From Echinococcus granulosus (taxonomy: Eukaryota; Platyhelminthes; Cestoda; Cyclophyllidea; Taeniidae): DNA of 64,000 nucleotides. The position numbers and the translations under genes are program-made. The stretch is taken from NCBI RefSeq assembly GCF_000524195.1, contig NW_020170513.1, positions 119,302-183,301 on the forward strand. The letters run 5' to 3'. The notes below the pieces were generated by a model that saw only the letters and a program-made list of their open reading frames with translations, made no database searches and was not told the DNA's origin. Positions 34,601-46,800 of this stretch are shown piece by piece (the first letter of the stretch is position 1; every line of letters starts with the position of its first letter).

Positions 34601-37600
34601 AGAAGTGGAAGGACGGACTGACAAATTGATTGACGCATTCACAAGGAGGTGATAGATAAGCGGTATCAACCCCCTGAAACCACTCACCTCTTTGAAGGAC
34701 TCCGCGCCAGCTGCGGTTGTGCTTGTCGCATTTGCAACATCATTGACGGAGGTGGTACTAGTGGTGGTAGTAGTAGTTGCCGTCGTGTTGGTGTTCGTTG
34801 TCGCTGTCTCCTCGTTGGAGCAGCCAAGACAGCGACAACGTTGATTACAAGGAATTTTTGCCTAGTAATAGGGAAAACACGCAACCTCAGTCAGTTTAAA
34901 ACTACCCTTTCTTCCAAATTTCAATAGTCAATAAATTTCGCGTATGTATTCTTGCTGAAATATTCTTTTCTTGAATATGCTCGGTTTTGGGACCGAATCA
35001 TCAGTTGAAGCAGTGCCAATGAACGGTAAATGTGTTCAAAATCCACTGAACCATCGACATCTTCAGCCTACCACGTTAGAGTTCCTAGCCCCCTAGCCTC
35101 CCCGTACCGTCACATGCCTTCCCATAAAAGCTGGCGCAACTCGAATATTCCACCTGTTTAAGGTTGGATGAAAACAACAAGAACTTGAATTTGGTCATGG
35201 TAATGAACACCTGAAACCCACGACCTTGAAGCATACGAGAGTTGAGGAAGCTCTGATGCAGCTTCAATCAAAACTGGCAAAATATGATCGAGATACCCCA
35301 CCACGGAAAGGAGTCTTTAACTCCTTTGCGGCAAAGTGCATTTTAAAATTGGTAAATATTTACCATGATAAAGAGGCCACAAAGAGGTGTACTGTCAAAA
35401 TCCACTAAGGCCGCTTCATTCGGAAGTGAGCACCGTGTAAAGCAACCAAAACGTTCAAATAGCAAGAAAGAAAGAAAGCTAACTCACAAGGTAGCACTCG
35501 CAGTAGCCCTTCAAACAGTGCGACCGTTTGCATCGACAGCCCAGCACGTGTTTTCCCGAGATTTCTGTGTGAAGAAAACGACAACGGTCAGTGGACAGTG
35601 AAACGGATTTAGAGGTGTCGAACAGGCTCGGAATGGAGGAAGTGGGGATGGTTGAAATCATCAATGAACCTGTTAGTGGTGAATAGACAGGCAAAATGAT
35701 CATTAATGGACCGACTAGTGGTGCGCTGAAGGAGAGATTGATGGATAGGTGATTGGAGTGGTGGCGAGATGAGTCAAGACAGGTGTTTGCAATCAGACAG
35801 GCTCAGAGACAGAGAGGTTACAGAGCAAAGGGGGGCTAAAGGGCGGACTCACCAATTTTGGGTTTAAAGGCGAGAGGGTTACGCGAGAGCGCAGTCCGCA
35901 TAGCGACATCGCGAGTCTGCTTCGAGATGTCGTCGGCAAGGTTGTTATAGCAGTGCCGACAGTTGCAGCTATCCCCGCAGGCCCTCCCGGCAGCAAAACA
36001 CTCGCAATAGAGCTTTAGGCACTTTGATCGGCTGCAGGAGCAGATCTGTTGCGAAGTGCTCGTTGTTGTTGATGCTGTTGTTCGTGCCACCGCTGTTGGT
36101 GATGCTGTCGATGACAACTTATTCACCGCTGCTGTTACCTGCACGCCTCCAGTGGATGCTACTGTTATCCCTGTTGTAGTCGGTTGAATTGGTGCGTCGG
36201 GCTTGGCTAAAAGCGTAGGGAAAGAACTTATTGAATCTAGGGAGAACTTCTCAACCAAGAGATGAGACATTTGGGTGAATATATGAACGGTCGGTAAGAA
36301 AAACGATTGGAGAGAAAGATATAAGAACATGGTGAGTAAATTTAGAGTGTCTGACTTAGCTAGGGCGGGGTAATAAAAAGACCTTCTCAAATTTCCGATG
36401 CCAGATGGTGGATGGATGGAGTCGGCGGAATGGTTGGTAGATCGGTCGATGAACAGCTAGGGAGAGATGGGGAACGGGGGGCTGATGAAAGGTTGGGAGG
36501 AGTGGAGAGACAGATCCACAGGCGTGTGAAGGCACGAATGGCCCGTTAGTAGCAAATGGAAAATTAGAAAGGTGAATCAACTGGCCGATTGAACAGAGGA
36601 ATGCTTAGTTGGGCGGTTCGATAAACAAAACGGCGCACGGAATAGAGGAAAGACCAAATTACAAGGTGGGTAATCTCCTAGAAAGTCCAAGGAAAAATGA
36701 AGACGCATAGACAGTGGCCAAATGCAGAAATGGGGCTAAACAAGCGGATGGACCACTAGCCAAATGAACGGACAAGACCCATGGCTAAAAATGGATCAAT
36801 GAATAGCTCTTTTAACACTAACCACAAGTAGCAGAGACCGGTATTCTTAGCCCATTAGGGAGAATCAACTCTAGCCCAATCGACTGTGGCGCCTGCTGGG
36901 CCGTCCTCGATCCCGTCGTTGTCGTCACCTGCTTCTGCTGAATTACTGCAACCGCCGTCGGGGCCGTAGCACTCCCACCAGCAGCGGCGGTAGCAACCAA
37001 ACCGGTGGTCACGGGGACAGCTGTTCCATTTGTGGTCGCGAGTACAATGGCCGGGGGAGGAGTGGGAGTTCCATTTTTCAGCTGGCTGGGAATGGTAGCT
37101 GAAGTGGTAGTTCTTGGACGGATACTGTCCAGGCGACTGGAAAGGGGTACTTTGAAGGAATCAAGGGAGATTGTCGTTGTAGCTGAGGTTGTGGTTGCTG
37201 TTGTCGTTGCCTGGGGTTGTGGTAGCACTGGCGCTGGCGCCTGTCGTGTGAACGTAGGACGTTCTGAAACGGTCAATATCACTTAGGACTATTTCAACGA
37301 CCTTGTAACCTTGACCCGTGCTGCTTAAACGATAATCGAGTATTAACCTCTGGCTTACTTTATAGTCTAACATTCAGTGCCTTCGAATCCAGCAGTAACT
37401 AGGGGGCTAAGCGGATGTTCCAGGTCCTTGTGGATCGACTGCCACGCTGGTGACAGAAACCTGCCCTACGCTACTACTTTCACTGACTTTCTATTGGTCG
37501 ATTGTTACTTCACTTCCTGAATGACATCGATGAGAGCAGTGAGCGAACCAATCCCAAGCTCGAGCATAACGACAAGCAATGAAACGAGACCAGAGCTAAA

Positions 37601-40600
37601 TGATTTTAATATGTCCGCGGAAGAAATAGATATAATAGTCATGTGAATTTCCGTGCCCCATCTGAATGCTCACTACCTCCCCACGCTGCTGAAGGTGAGA
37701 GCAACACAGACGAAGACCTGAGGAACGACAAGAAAGTGAAAAGTAAGGAATATGGCTGTGTAAAGCCGACTTGTGTTGTGTATTTCGCCGACTGACTCTA
37801 ACTTGTGGGCAAACGTCCCGCGCTCGCTGTAGAACATCGTCCAGCCACGCATCCCAAAACAAATTCGGCACTATCTACCGATACCTTCACGCTGGGATGC
37901 CAAGTAACAGTTTCTGGTAGCGACTCGAATGTCAGCAGTTACTTCAGTAAGCTAGGGGCGTATTTGATTGACTGACAAAGCAGCATTGCAGTCTATTGTT
38001 CGGTTGATCGCAATCATTTTAGTGGTTTGGATCGAGGATACATGATCTAGCTTAAACAGATCTGCGGATGTCGTGCAGGCAAGATCGAACTGTCAAGTTC
38101 AAAAGCACATGTCAGACAAGCGGTTGAAGATCAGTGGAAATTCTGTGTGCAGAACTAGAGTTCCACGTGGTTCTGCTTGACCACGACTGAGCTTAACAAT
38201 GTTTCCAGATGAACTTCAGAGTTAAAAAAAACCACTGACCTTTTGGCAAGACTAATTAAAGTAAACACAACGGTTCACATAGCATCAGGGTCAGTTACAT
38301 TTGATGGCATGGATGGCCTTTTGAGGAGTACGGTTAAGCAAACTGGGCTTTGCAAAATAAAACTGGGAAAGTCAGAAATCTACGACAAGATCACATAGTC
38401 CATTCGATGTTAAAAAGTACTAGTATGATGCAAAAGAAACGGAAGGAGCTTGACCAATGATGCAAGAGGGTCATGGGGATACCTCAACTGAAGATAATCT
38501 TGCACAAACATGACGGGTAGTGGAAAATTCCATCTTTATAGAAAAAGAGCTCGTAGAAAAGTGACGCATCACATAACACGGGCGACGTCTGTGGTCTGTG
38601 AGCGATCTCGTTCTTTTGGCTCAAACTTAGAGCGCTTTAAGCACGAAAAATTCCAGAAATATCCCTTACAAACGTATTCGTCGCACCAAGCCGCATTATA
38701 TGAGCTTGCAGTCGCTTCTCACCACAAGATTTAGATATTAACATGAGGAAACCCAACCATTGCTCACCATCAATATGCATAGTAGACATGACAGTAAAGA
38801 CAGCCATTAAAGGGATCAACTGGAAGGAATTAGCCTTTTAAGGCAAGAGGAGAAAGGACTCACCCATTCTCGTGCGTCCGGGTTTCCGTTTGGGCGGAGG
38901 AACTGAAATAAAAAGAGGGATAAAAATGACCATTAAAACATCCACATCGCTGCTATTCGGCCTGCTGCGCTATTAAATCAAGCGTTTCTACTGATTAAAC
39001 CTTTCAGTAGCAAGGCTTCATGGTTTAGCACTTCAAGAAGTTTTGGATGACACTCAAGGCAGGGGTAGAAACTAACTCGGATAGCGAAAAGGTATGGCAA
39101 GACCGGTAATAAGGACTTCCAAGCAGTCATTGACAAGCGAATCGGGAAGACCTCTCAAGGAAAGAGCTGACTAANNNNNNNNNNNNNNNNNNNNNNNNNN
39201 NNNNNNNNNNNNNNNNNNNNNNNNNNNNNNNNNNNNNNNNNNNNNNNNNNNNNNNNNNNNNNNNNNNNNNNNNNTACAGAAAGTGGCTTCAAGGTGATCG
39301 ACTTTTCAATGGTGTCGAAAACTGAGCCGCCTTACGGAGAGGCATAACCACCGAGGGATTTTAAAGGCTTAATAATTGCTATAGCAGAAGAAAAAGCCTC
39401 ACAGCATATCTGCCCCGAAATAGTTTTTAAGAAGTTATTTTGTCAAGACGCAACGAAGGAGATAACGACGCAAGCATCAGAAAATCGAGCCGCAATTAGA
39501 AGTAAAATTATTGGACGGAAAAATTGCTTCAAAGTTAGCAAAAGATACAATCAGATGCTTGCAGGCGTAAGGTGGTGAAATTCACGAGATGTAACAAAAG
39601 TACGAGACTTAGAAGTCCAGGCCTACTGTCTACGTGGCCTTGGAAGGCAGTCGATTTGGAAGGATTTGAAGTCAACCTCGTACTCTTTGGTTTCACCGAT
39701 TCGCTTTTTCCCCACCAAATGACAGAAGATGCATCCCTGAGATTCCACCGTAGAACAGGTAGAACAGGCCGGAAGGTTTTAATCAAGTGCGTGTTACTAC
39801 ATCCCGTAAGGGAGAGAGAATGACGTTGAATTCCACTCCTCGAATCCCTTCGGTGCGAGTTTGTGACAGAGGAGGTCGTGAGATTTAAGGCTACTCACTC
39901 TAGGGAGAACCGAAAGGCAGTGGCTGCAAATACTTGAGAAGACTGTCATTTTTTGGTGACAGCTAAAGTGAAGTCGCTCCTCCTTTTGGCCGCTTTTTAA
40001 TGAAAAGGCTGCGAGATCTACTTAAACCACGCAAAGTGCCATTCAATGACAAGGCCGTAACCCGGCCTTTGTGAATCGAACCCTTTTGCCCGATTTACTA
40101 CCAACACAAAGATTGGAAGAGTATTGGCACATTGGACATTTTGGAAGCCCTTGTCGATGCTAGGTGAAGGGCACAACCCAGTACTCCCATCAGACAGGCG
40201 AAAGGTGTTAGGCTCTCCAAAAGCGACCACTGTAGGTGGATAAACACACGCATCTCCTTCGAATCAGCTCAAAGAACGAAATGATTGACGATTGCTTAAT
40301 CAAGTATGCTGTGCTATTATGACGGTTAACAGCTTGAAGAAGGCGATTCAAACCAAAAAATTGAGTCATGTCGTACGAGGGGAAAATCGGAGCCGATATT
40401 ACAATAGAAGTGAGAGCAACTGCAGCATAAAGACCTGGGTTATCGTAATGCTCTAGACAACGGTGATGACGCTGAGGCAGCATGACTTCCTATTTGGAAC
40501 CAGGTATGGACATTTTGGCACATTCGATATCAGGTTCCCGGGGGTAACATCGGTCATCACATCTTAGAAGCTCCCCCACCTCAGTAACAGAACCAACATT

Positions 40601-43600
40601 TGGATTGTCAAAGTGGTCACTTCAACTGATGATGCTCAAACGGTAGTTATTTTCAAAGAGGATCCGGCATCCACTTTATTGCTTCAAAATCAACCAATTT
40701 CTCCGCGACATACGAATTCGTACTAGTGATAAAGAGCACGTGTCACATTCACGGCGTTGATAGCAATGTTCCACGCTGAAATGATACATTCGAAATTAGA
40801 CGACACGGCAGAGGGACGGCATTCACTTTGTCGTGTGACCGAACCACCAGCACGGCAGTCATGTGGAGTTGGATTGACAAAAAGAAAAACCAACCAAAAG
40901 GTACCATCAAGAACACGTCCAGCTGAAAGCCACATGACTCGGAGTCGCAGTTGAACGAATGAGGACGAGGTCAAAAATAGTAAACGCAAACAAGCACGAA
41001 AAACCCACACCACGGCTGTAGATGGGTTTCTAAATGGCATTTTGATTTCTACTGTTGGTCAAATCTGCCGCAAGTCAGCAAACCGAACGAAAGGTGGATC
41101 GCTTGACAAGTTTGTGAAAGTACGTTGTAGGCGAAAGTACTGCAGACCAATCCGACATAACCTATTTAAAAATAACATGTTCCCGAAATTTGGGAGTTGA
41201 TCAAACTAGCCCTCGAGATGCGCCGCAAAAAAAGTGGTCTTGATTGTCCTTGACCAAAAGAAATTCGCATTGGGATGAACAACCATAATCATAAACACGG
41301 ATGACGATTACAAAAGTGCATTTTAGCATAGATAGAGGGAAAAAAGAGAAGCAATGAAGCGGTACCGGCAGGACCTTAATCGCGGTTGGCACGATACCCT
41401 TCCATAAACCAACTAAGCGTGAGTGTTGATCAGACCCTTTACATTTTTAACAGACCGCTCTTTGGGTTCCGAGGACACATTCGGCGTCGAGTACCAGCAA
41501 CAAGAAAGTGTTCCGTGATAAGAAGTGAACATCAAAAGTGTGATGGGTTGACTTTTGAAAAAGCGGCTGGTGACAGACAAAGTTAGTACGCAATGCACTT
41601 GCCAACTGACAATCAATTGATGGAAGCATAACGACATTGGGCGTTCGAAGACAGGCAGATTTACAACATTCCTTAAGGAAGGAAAACGAATGTCGGTCGC
41701 TGGGAGCGACTAGTGGACGACCATAGACAAGCCATTTGGTGTTGGCAAATTCAGAAGCCTTTTGGAGGTAGTACTATCATTGTTTTATGATTTTAGTTTA
41801 GTCCTGCAGTAAAATTTAGTGAAGGATTCCCAAAATCACTAAATCTGCGCATCAATGCAGGATAATTGGACGTAGACACTAGATGATTTGACTCAGGAGC
41901 TTCGGTACACTTCCAATGGGATTGACCACAGTCCGATTTGAAATATGGAAATCAGAAAAGAGTCGAAGACAGCCTCCAGCCTACCACGTTATGCCTCCAC
42001 AGTTGTTTACGATATTCTGAGATTTACAAGAAACCTCAGGAGTAATCCAATCGCCAAAGAGGCAGTCATAAAGGAATGCTACCAAAATCCCCGCACTCTC
42101 CAAATGTGGAGAGAGGCGGTGTCAAAAAAGGCTTTTCTGAACTCCTTGTGCCGAAAATTAAATCTTTCGAGCAAGAAAATCGACAAAAAATTGCGATTTT
42201 ACAAATAAACCAACTACGGATGGTATGTGCCGCCACAGTGCTGGCAATTACTCAGTTGCCTCCAAAATTCCAACGTCTCGCAAGCTTGGGTCGGAATAGA
42301 CACTCCTTCCGAGAGCCCCCTTACAGAACATTCAACACTTGTCATGGACATTTTAAGGACAAGGGAAAAAGGAGACCGTTATGAAAGTAGCAAGTGGGAT
42401 GACAAATTAGCTACCCGGACAGCTATGGAAGGAAGGCGCCTCCCATGAAACCCTGGTTTAGACCGTTTCAAGATCAACTGACCGGATTCTTTTCCGCAAA
42501 TATCACCCACAGATTTCGAAAGCCTCAAAGGCGAGCCGAGGGCCGAAAGAGCAGGGATGTCCGATTTCTAAACACCGAATTCTAGGCATAAAAGAGTGCT
42601 CTGGGATTTCCTATTCAGACTAATCAAGTTATTTAAAAATTTCGATTGCTCCAAGTACAAGAATAAGGAAAAAAAGGTCAATTTATCGGGAACGTTAGTA
42701 AAAAAACATGGTCGATCAATCATTTGTCACGCCAATCTCAACAATAAAATCTACAAAAAAAAATGAGTTTCGGAATCTCCAATCAGAGAACAGGGTTTTG
42801 GGGAGATCGACAGGACTTTTTGGGAGGAAAATAGCCAAAACAGCCGCACACATCATCACCTGCGACTCAGAAGCTTCACTGGCGCTACAGCTGGAGCGGT
42901 TGATCATCTGCCAAGCTATTCAAACATCTTTAGTGCTTCACCTGGAATTCCTGATTCCAACTGCTCTTTTCACCTAAATACTTATCCTTACCCAGACTAT
43001 CCAAACATCCGAAGGAAAAAGTGAGATAAAGTCCCGCCTTTGAAAGTCATACGCCCTACTTTCTTAAAAATCGGACGCGAAAGTTATTAAAATAGTTGAA
43101 CTACGAAAGGATTGCCCTATGTCCACTATCATCCGGGGCCTAGAGCTGCTAAAACCGTGACTTAAGCATTGAGACAGCAGCTATATTTGAGTCAGTGGGA
43201 TAAAACGCCCTTTGTAGTCCTTTCGTTAAAAAATACTATGTTTATTGAAGAATTTGGACCCTGTTGGACACAAAAAAAAACAGCCGAAACCGTACAGTTC
43301 TTGATTAATCGACTTGCAAGTAAGGTGATTTACGATTTAACGTAGCTTCGAAAATAACTCTAGCGGTACCACAAGGACGGATGTTGCTCCTCCGTTGAAG
43401 TAGATAGACATATTCAAACTGCGACCAAAATAAACATTTCCTTTGAAACTCCTCGCTTAAGAATTCAAATACCCAGTATGAGAAACTCGAGGTAAACAAG
43501 CTGAATGGAACGGGCCTTTGAAACCCTTTGCTCCGATTCGGCGGAGTTTTAAGAAGGCACGACATTACACAACCAGTGAACCAGGTGACTCACTGTCAAA

Positions 43601-43890
43601 AGTGTCGTCACCAACACTGCCGGAGTCGCGAATTCGTTTGAGTATCTCCAACACTCGGATATCTGCCGCCGTGTGATGAGGTGCAGGATCTAGCTCATCA
43701 CGGACACGTCGTGGCTGGCCGGAGGGCTGCTGTTGAATCGGCGCCAGCTGACCGGATCCTGTTGCCGTGGTGGCCGCGACGGGTCCACCACCGACAGCCG
43801 TCGTCGTTGGCGTCACCTTGACATCGACACCTGTCACTGCGGATTTCGTCTCCTCACCTCTGAGCATTACAGCCTCAAAATTTGCAACAC
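28491..43890 (-). CDS. lin54: LIN54 homologue (MuvB/DREAM DNA-binding subunit)
   Basis: Eleven minus-strand exons with matching phases encode about 925 residues, lacking only the N-terminus. Two cysteine-rich CXC domains identify it: CXC1 (CSCSRSKCLKLYCECF, then NCRHCYNN) and CXC2 (CRCKRSHCLKGYCECY, then CRCLGCSN), joined by RNPLAFKPKIG, almost the human linker. LIN54 binds the CHR element of cell-cycle promoters within the MuvB core (DREAM, B-MYB and FOXM1 complexes) in the nucleus. The minor-groove tyrosines, one per CXC (LKLYC, LKGYC), are conserved. After CXC2 comes LASLATRQQ, like human LADAAEVRVQQQ. Oddities: long Thr/Ala/Ser linkers, an Asp run (DDSSDDDDDG) and a new C-terminal coiled coil (LEARFLRRKIDELETQVSRL) ending in poly-Gln. 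Human LIN54's C-terminal helices are not clearly seen. One intron hosts repeat copy B; another holds a 100-N gap. The 5' end is unresolved. Confidence 0.9.
29985..30367 (-). CDS. lin54: LIN54-like exon, Ser/Pro-rich
   Basis: Acceptor CCCTCTCTCCGCTAAG. The donor, CCG|GTTTGC, is weak but its phase 2 fits the last exon. Sequence MKKEDFTADDDATVAAAG followed by Ser/Pro-rich sequence. Another exon between this and the last one cannot be excluded. Confidence 0.65.
31215..31472 (-). CDS. lin54: LIN54-like exon, acidic
   Basis: Acceptor CCACCCTTTCTTTCCAG, donor CAG|GTGGGT; phase 0 at both ends. It carries TKTERVEEDE, the Asp/Ser run DDSSDDDDDG and YTEEELAFMHRLQQN. Confidence 0.78.
32181..32514 (-). 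CDS. lin54: LIN54-like exon, Ala/Gln-rich
   Basis: Acceptor GTTGAACCTTAG. Two in-phase donors are possible: GTG|GTTAGT at 32181 (used here) or GAG|GTGGTC at 32151. It has VIAHPAGSSTDLPPLLLHQS, an eight-Ala run and DLIKCLNTVLPAV. Confidence 0.72.
33130..33510 (-). repeat. dispersed element, copy B, in LIN54 intron
   Basis: Inverted copy of 27170-27566, inside the intron between exons 32181-32514 and 33673-33920. It lies in the same orientation as LIN54 transcription, whereas copy A lies opposite, downstream of the gene. The core 33167-33477 is nearly identical to copy A. Confidence 0.85.
33673..33920 (-). CDS. lin54: LIN54-like exon, post-CXC segment
   Basis: Acceptor CAAGACCCAG, donor GGCAG|GTGAGT. 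It starts VSWLASLATRQQ followed by nine Ala, then Thr-rich sequence and TITLNVPIKALTAASETG. Phase 0 in, 2 out. Confidence 0.8.
33930..34680. repeat. degenerate TGGA/GATG tetranucleotide sequence in LIN54 intron
   Basis: Almost the whole intron consists of variants such as GGATGGATGAATGGACGG and GATGAATG. Long antisense frames full of SIHP/YPS arise from it and are not genes. Similar but weaker tracts fill the introns at 35580-35840 and 36240-36800. Confidence 0.75.
34688..34861 (-). CDS. lin54: LIN54-like exon, second half of CXC domain 2
   Basis: Acceptor TTTTCCCTATTACTAG, donor GAG|GTGAGT; phase 0 at both ends. It begins AKIPCNQRCRCLGCSNEE, completing CXC2, then a Thr-rich run. Confidence 0.92.
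35488..35564 (-). CDS. lin54: LIN54-like exon, first half of CXC domain 2
   Basis: Acceptor TTTTCTTCACACAG, donor CTT|GTGAGT. 77 nt encoding HVLGCRCKRSHCLKGYCECY plus Leu. The intron splits CXC2 right after the DNA-contact Tyr segment. Confidence 0.92.
35853..36206 (-). CDS. lin54: LIN54-like exon, CXC domain 1
   Basis: Acceptor CCCTACGCTTTTAG, donor ATTG|GTGAGT. CXC1 keeps its nine cysteines (CSC, KC, YCEC, AC, SCNC, HC pattern) and the DNA-contact Tyr. The linker ends RNPLAFKPKIG. Confidence 0.92.
36826..37263 (-). CDS. lin54: LIN54-like exon, Thr-rich linker
   Basis: Acceptor GACCGTTTCAG, donor ACTT|GTGGTT. Starts RPTFTRQAPAPVLPQP, is rich in Thr/Ser/Ala, and ends in a better conserved-looking patch, LELILPNGLRIPVSAT. 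Phase 1 at both ends. Confidence 0.75.
38864..38902 (-). CDS. lin54: LIN54-like 39-nt exon, basic motif
   Basis: Acceptor TTTTTATTTCAG, donor ATGG|GTGAGT. It encodes IPPPKRKPGRTRM, a basic AT-hook-like or nuclear-localisation-like patch. It enters and leaves in phase 1, so it is skippable without a frameshift: the exons on either side also join in phase. Confidence 0.7.
39175..39274. other. 100-N scaffold gap in LIN54 intron
   Basis: Exactly 100 N, the conventional placeholder for a gap of unknown size. It lies in the 4.7 kb intron between exons 43594-43890 and 38864-38902, which may therefore hide an exon. Confidence 0.99.
43594..43890 (-). CDS. lin54: LIN54-like exon, first secure
   Basis: Acceptor CCCCTCTTCCCTACAG, donor GACA|GTGAGT. 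It encodes VANFEAVMLRGEETKSAVTG, a Gly/Thr-rich part and VLEILKRIRDSGSVGDDTFD. It needs an upstream exon ending in phase 1. The frame is open further upstream but without a better start. Confidence 0.75.
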
Positions 43891-46800
43891 CTGTAGGGAA
43901 GAGGGGAGGGACGATAGTCCGGTTAGCACGTCGAACGAGAAGAATTGGATCCAATGATCGCTTGACATTCATGTGAACCGACGCATTGGGGGCGAGTGCG
44001 CAACCGGTACCGATTGGGTAACGAGTGCATTGGTTAAAAGCTACTAGATCGGATGAATCGAGCAAAATCAAGAGGAGAGCAGGGAAGACTTTGATGGGAT
44101 AAAAAAAGCTGGATGAAATGAGTTTTGTGCGATGTGGATGCACAAGATTTGCATTAAATTCAGTGAAATTTTAGGAGATGAACATCGAATAGAGAGTAAG
44201 TTCAAGGCATCTGGTTCAGAAAAAAAATGTGAGGAAACGGTTGTGAGAATGCAAAGGACAAGCTGATGAAATCAAGTACCAAATCAAGCAGTGCTCTAGA
44301 GTTAATCTGTCTCTACTGATTAGATGAGGCGGTGGGCCAATCAAAACGAAAACCTTAACGAAACGAAAAACTTAAAATCGCAGAATTCTGGAATGAACAG
44401 GCATGACAGAAAACTGCTAGACTAAAATTTCGAGTCACAGACTCAGCTGAATCGAAGGTAGAACAAATTTTTGGGGTCACAAATTGTTTTAGCAACAATG
44501 ACTCACTAGAACTCGGTCTGACACAACATTGGGTAGAACAAAAGATCGCACGAGAAATTCGCTAGAATAGTGGCGATAAGCCATACTGCATCACACACAC
44601 ACACACACAAAGTTCACTTGTAAAGGAAAAGAGTTGACTGAAAAGGAGTTGGATCACTTGGCAACCACGTGGACCAACAAATGCGCAGCCGATCATCGAC
44701 TGACCGTAGTGGGTGCATTTGAAACCGAAGAGACAACCCCACCCAGTAGACAACAATCGGCCCTGTGAAGCGGTGAAGGGAGGAAAACAAGGAGTCAGAG
44801 GAACCAGTACCTTTGAGAGCAAAAACCAAGCTCAATCGGTAGTAGCCGCTGGGATCAACCAGGGGCATTTGCCTTCGGTTGGAAGCAGTGATTGAATAGT
44901 TTCAACCAAGTAGGTGTCAGATTTGAGTGGCGTTCTAACCACCAGTAGTTCAAATGGCATCACGAAGGGGAGACTTTTTCGCTAAGACATAAAAACTGGC
45001 TAAAAAAGTGTTATTTTAGGGACTTTTTGCAAGATAAAAGGATGCTCCAAGTAACAGCATGAAGTGGAGCTTTCAAACTTGCAAGATGAGAGATATGGGA
45101 TGGCTGGAGATTCAATTAGCTCCAGCAAGGCGAAATTCACATGTGATCAAACGAGTGAGTAAAAGCCTGGGAGTATCCAAGCTTGAAGAAAGAAAAGGCT
45201 GACCTAGTGACAGGGGCTGTTTCCAAGGTAGTAGCTTATACTCAAAAATTTGGGAATAAGAGGTACAAACGTCCCCGAAGTTTCCGTGCACGACGGGTAA
45301 ACAAACCGTTCTTGGAATTGAAAAATAAGAGCAAGGCGCTTGCAGGTGAAGTAAATCCTCGCTGAAAATGTCCGCGTCAATTGTTTCAGGGAGAGAAAAA
45401 CAAAAAACAAGCAACTGGATTTATCAAAGGGAGAAATTCATGTTGTGTTCAGGCCTTCTGTTACAATTAAATCGAGTTCACCAAGGTCCACATTTCAACA
45501 CAGGCATAAGCTGGTGAGGAGCTTCCACAGTCCAGCCGGACCACTCATTCCAACGGATCAAAATGCAGTCTCTACGAGGATTAAGTGGAAAGAGCAGTGA
45601 AAACATAAAGACGCATGAATAACCTGGTCGGTGGGCTTACCGAAGAAAAATCCACAATTCAAAAGACACTCGAAATGCCATTTACCAATCCCTGGGACGT
45701 TGAAACTTGTGAAGTCGGCAAAAAGATGTGTGGGAATGTGATTCGCATTATCATTACACAGAGAATTTACCCCTTGAAAGAACATTTGCTCAGGAAATTC
45801 TACGCTTTGAAATGACCAATTTAATCGAGTGCTTTGAGGCTGGTAAAAACAACTCGTGGGAGAAAGAAGTAAAGAATACCACCAAAAGGGAATTTGGCGC
45901 TTTCAAACATTACCATGAAACTCTTCCCTTTGAACTCACAACCAAGCCAGTCAGCCATCAGTATAGGAGCTTCAAGCCCTAGAACAAGCTTCTGAAACCC
46001 TTAAATCGCATCCTGAAAAATGATACTACTTGGAACCCCCCATTTCCCCTCCTTCAGCCACTGGGAGCACGGATACAAAACGAAAAACAGCAGATTTTGC
46101 GATATCATTCAATACTGAATCACTAGCGATCACAGGAATTAAGAAATTGAAAACGTTTCGTTTTAACCAAGAGCTCAAACAAGTTTCAAACTGAGTAGTG
46201 CTGCAAATTTCATCGAAACTTTTTAGCTTAAGTAACTAAATCCGAAGTCCAAATTCGGAGCAAGTCACCGAAAACGAGGCCTTTTTTATGCCCTCCTTCC
46301 CACCAATCAGCCTTACCTCACAAAAAAAGCAAAGAAACAAGGAGTGAAATCAAACTCAAACAGCCGTCTTGATGGTTAAAGTTTACCCCTTAACCAAATT
46401 GCCAAGATGGTTTGACATGGGCAACCGCTGGAATTTGTAGTGAAAAGGCCACTTGAATCAGCACTCCCGTAATCACAAAGCTGGGTTTGAGAGTCAAAAA
46501 AGTGGCTTAGGGAGAAATTTAAGTACTACCACGAAAAATCTTGGCGATTAAGTCAGGCAAATTGGCATATAGGGTAGTCGTACGGATCAACTTCTTTTTC
46601 CACAAAGTACGAATCTCTTGAACAACACAGCACGTAACCTCGTTTACTCAACGCTCATGGGACGAAATCGTGCTGTAGAGATAGGATCTACCCAAACACG
46701 AAAAATAAGCCAGCTCCAAGAGGGAGTTGTCAAACGAGGACACAACCGACGCCCTGCTTCCCTCCTCCCCCCACCCCCTACCGGGCTTGTGAAAATCAAT

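Noticed and set aside
34150..34687. Long minus-strand frames (162 and 144 codons) full of Ser, Ile, His, Pro and Tyr
   Set aside because: They lie within a LIN54 intron made of degenerate TGGA/GATG repeats; two different frames are open over the same DNA, as expected for a tetranucleotide repeat.
36997..37286. Plus-strand frame rich in Val and Gly
   Set aside because: Antisense shadow of the Thr-rich LIN54-like exon 36826-37263.
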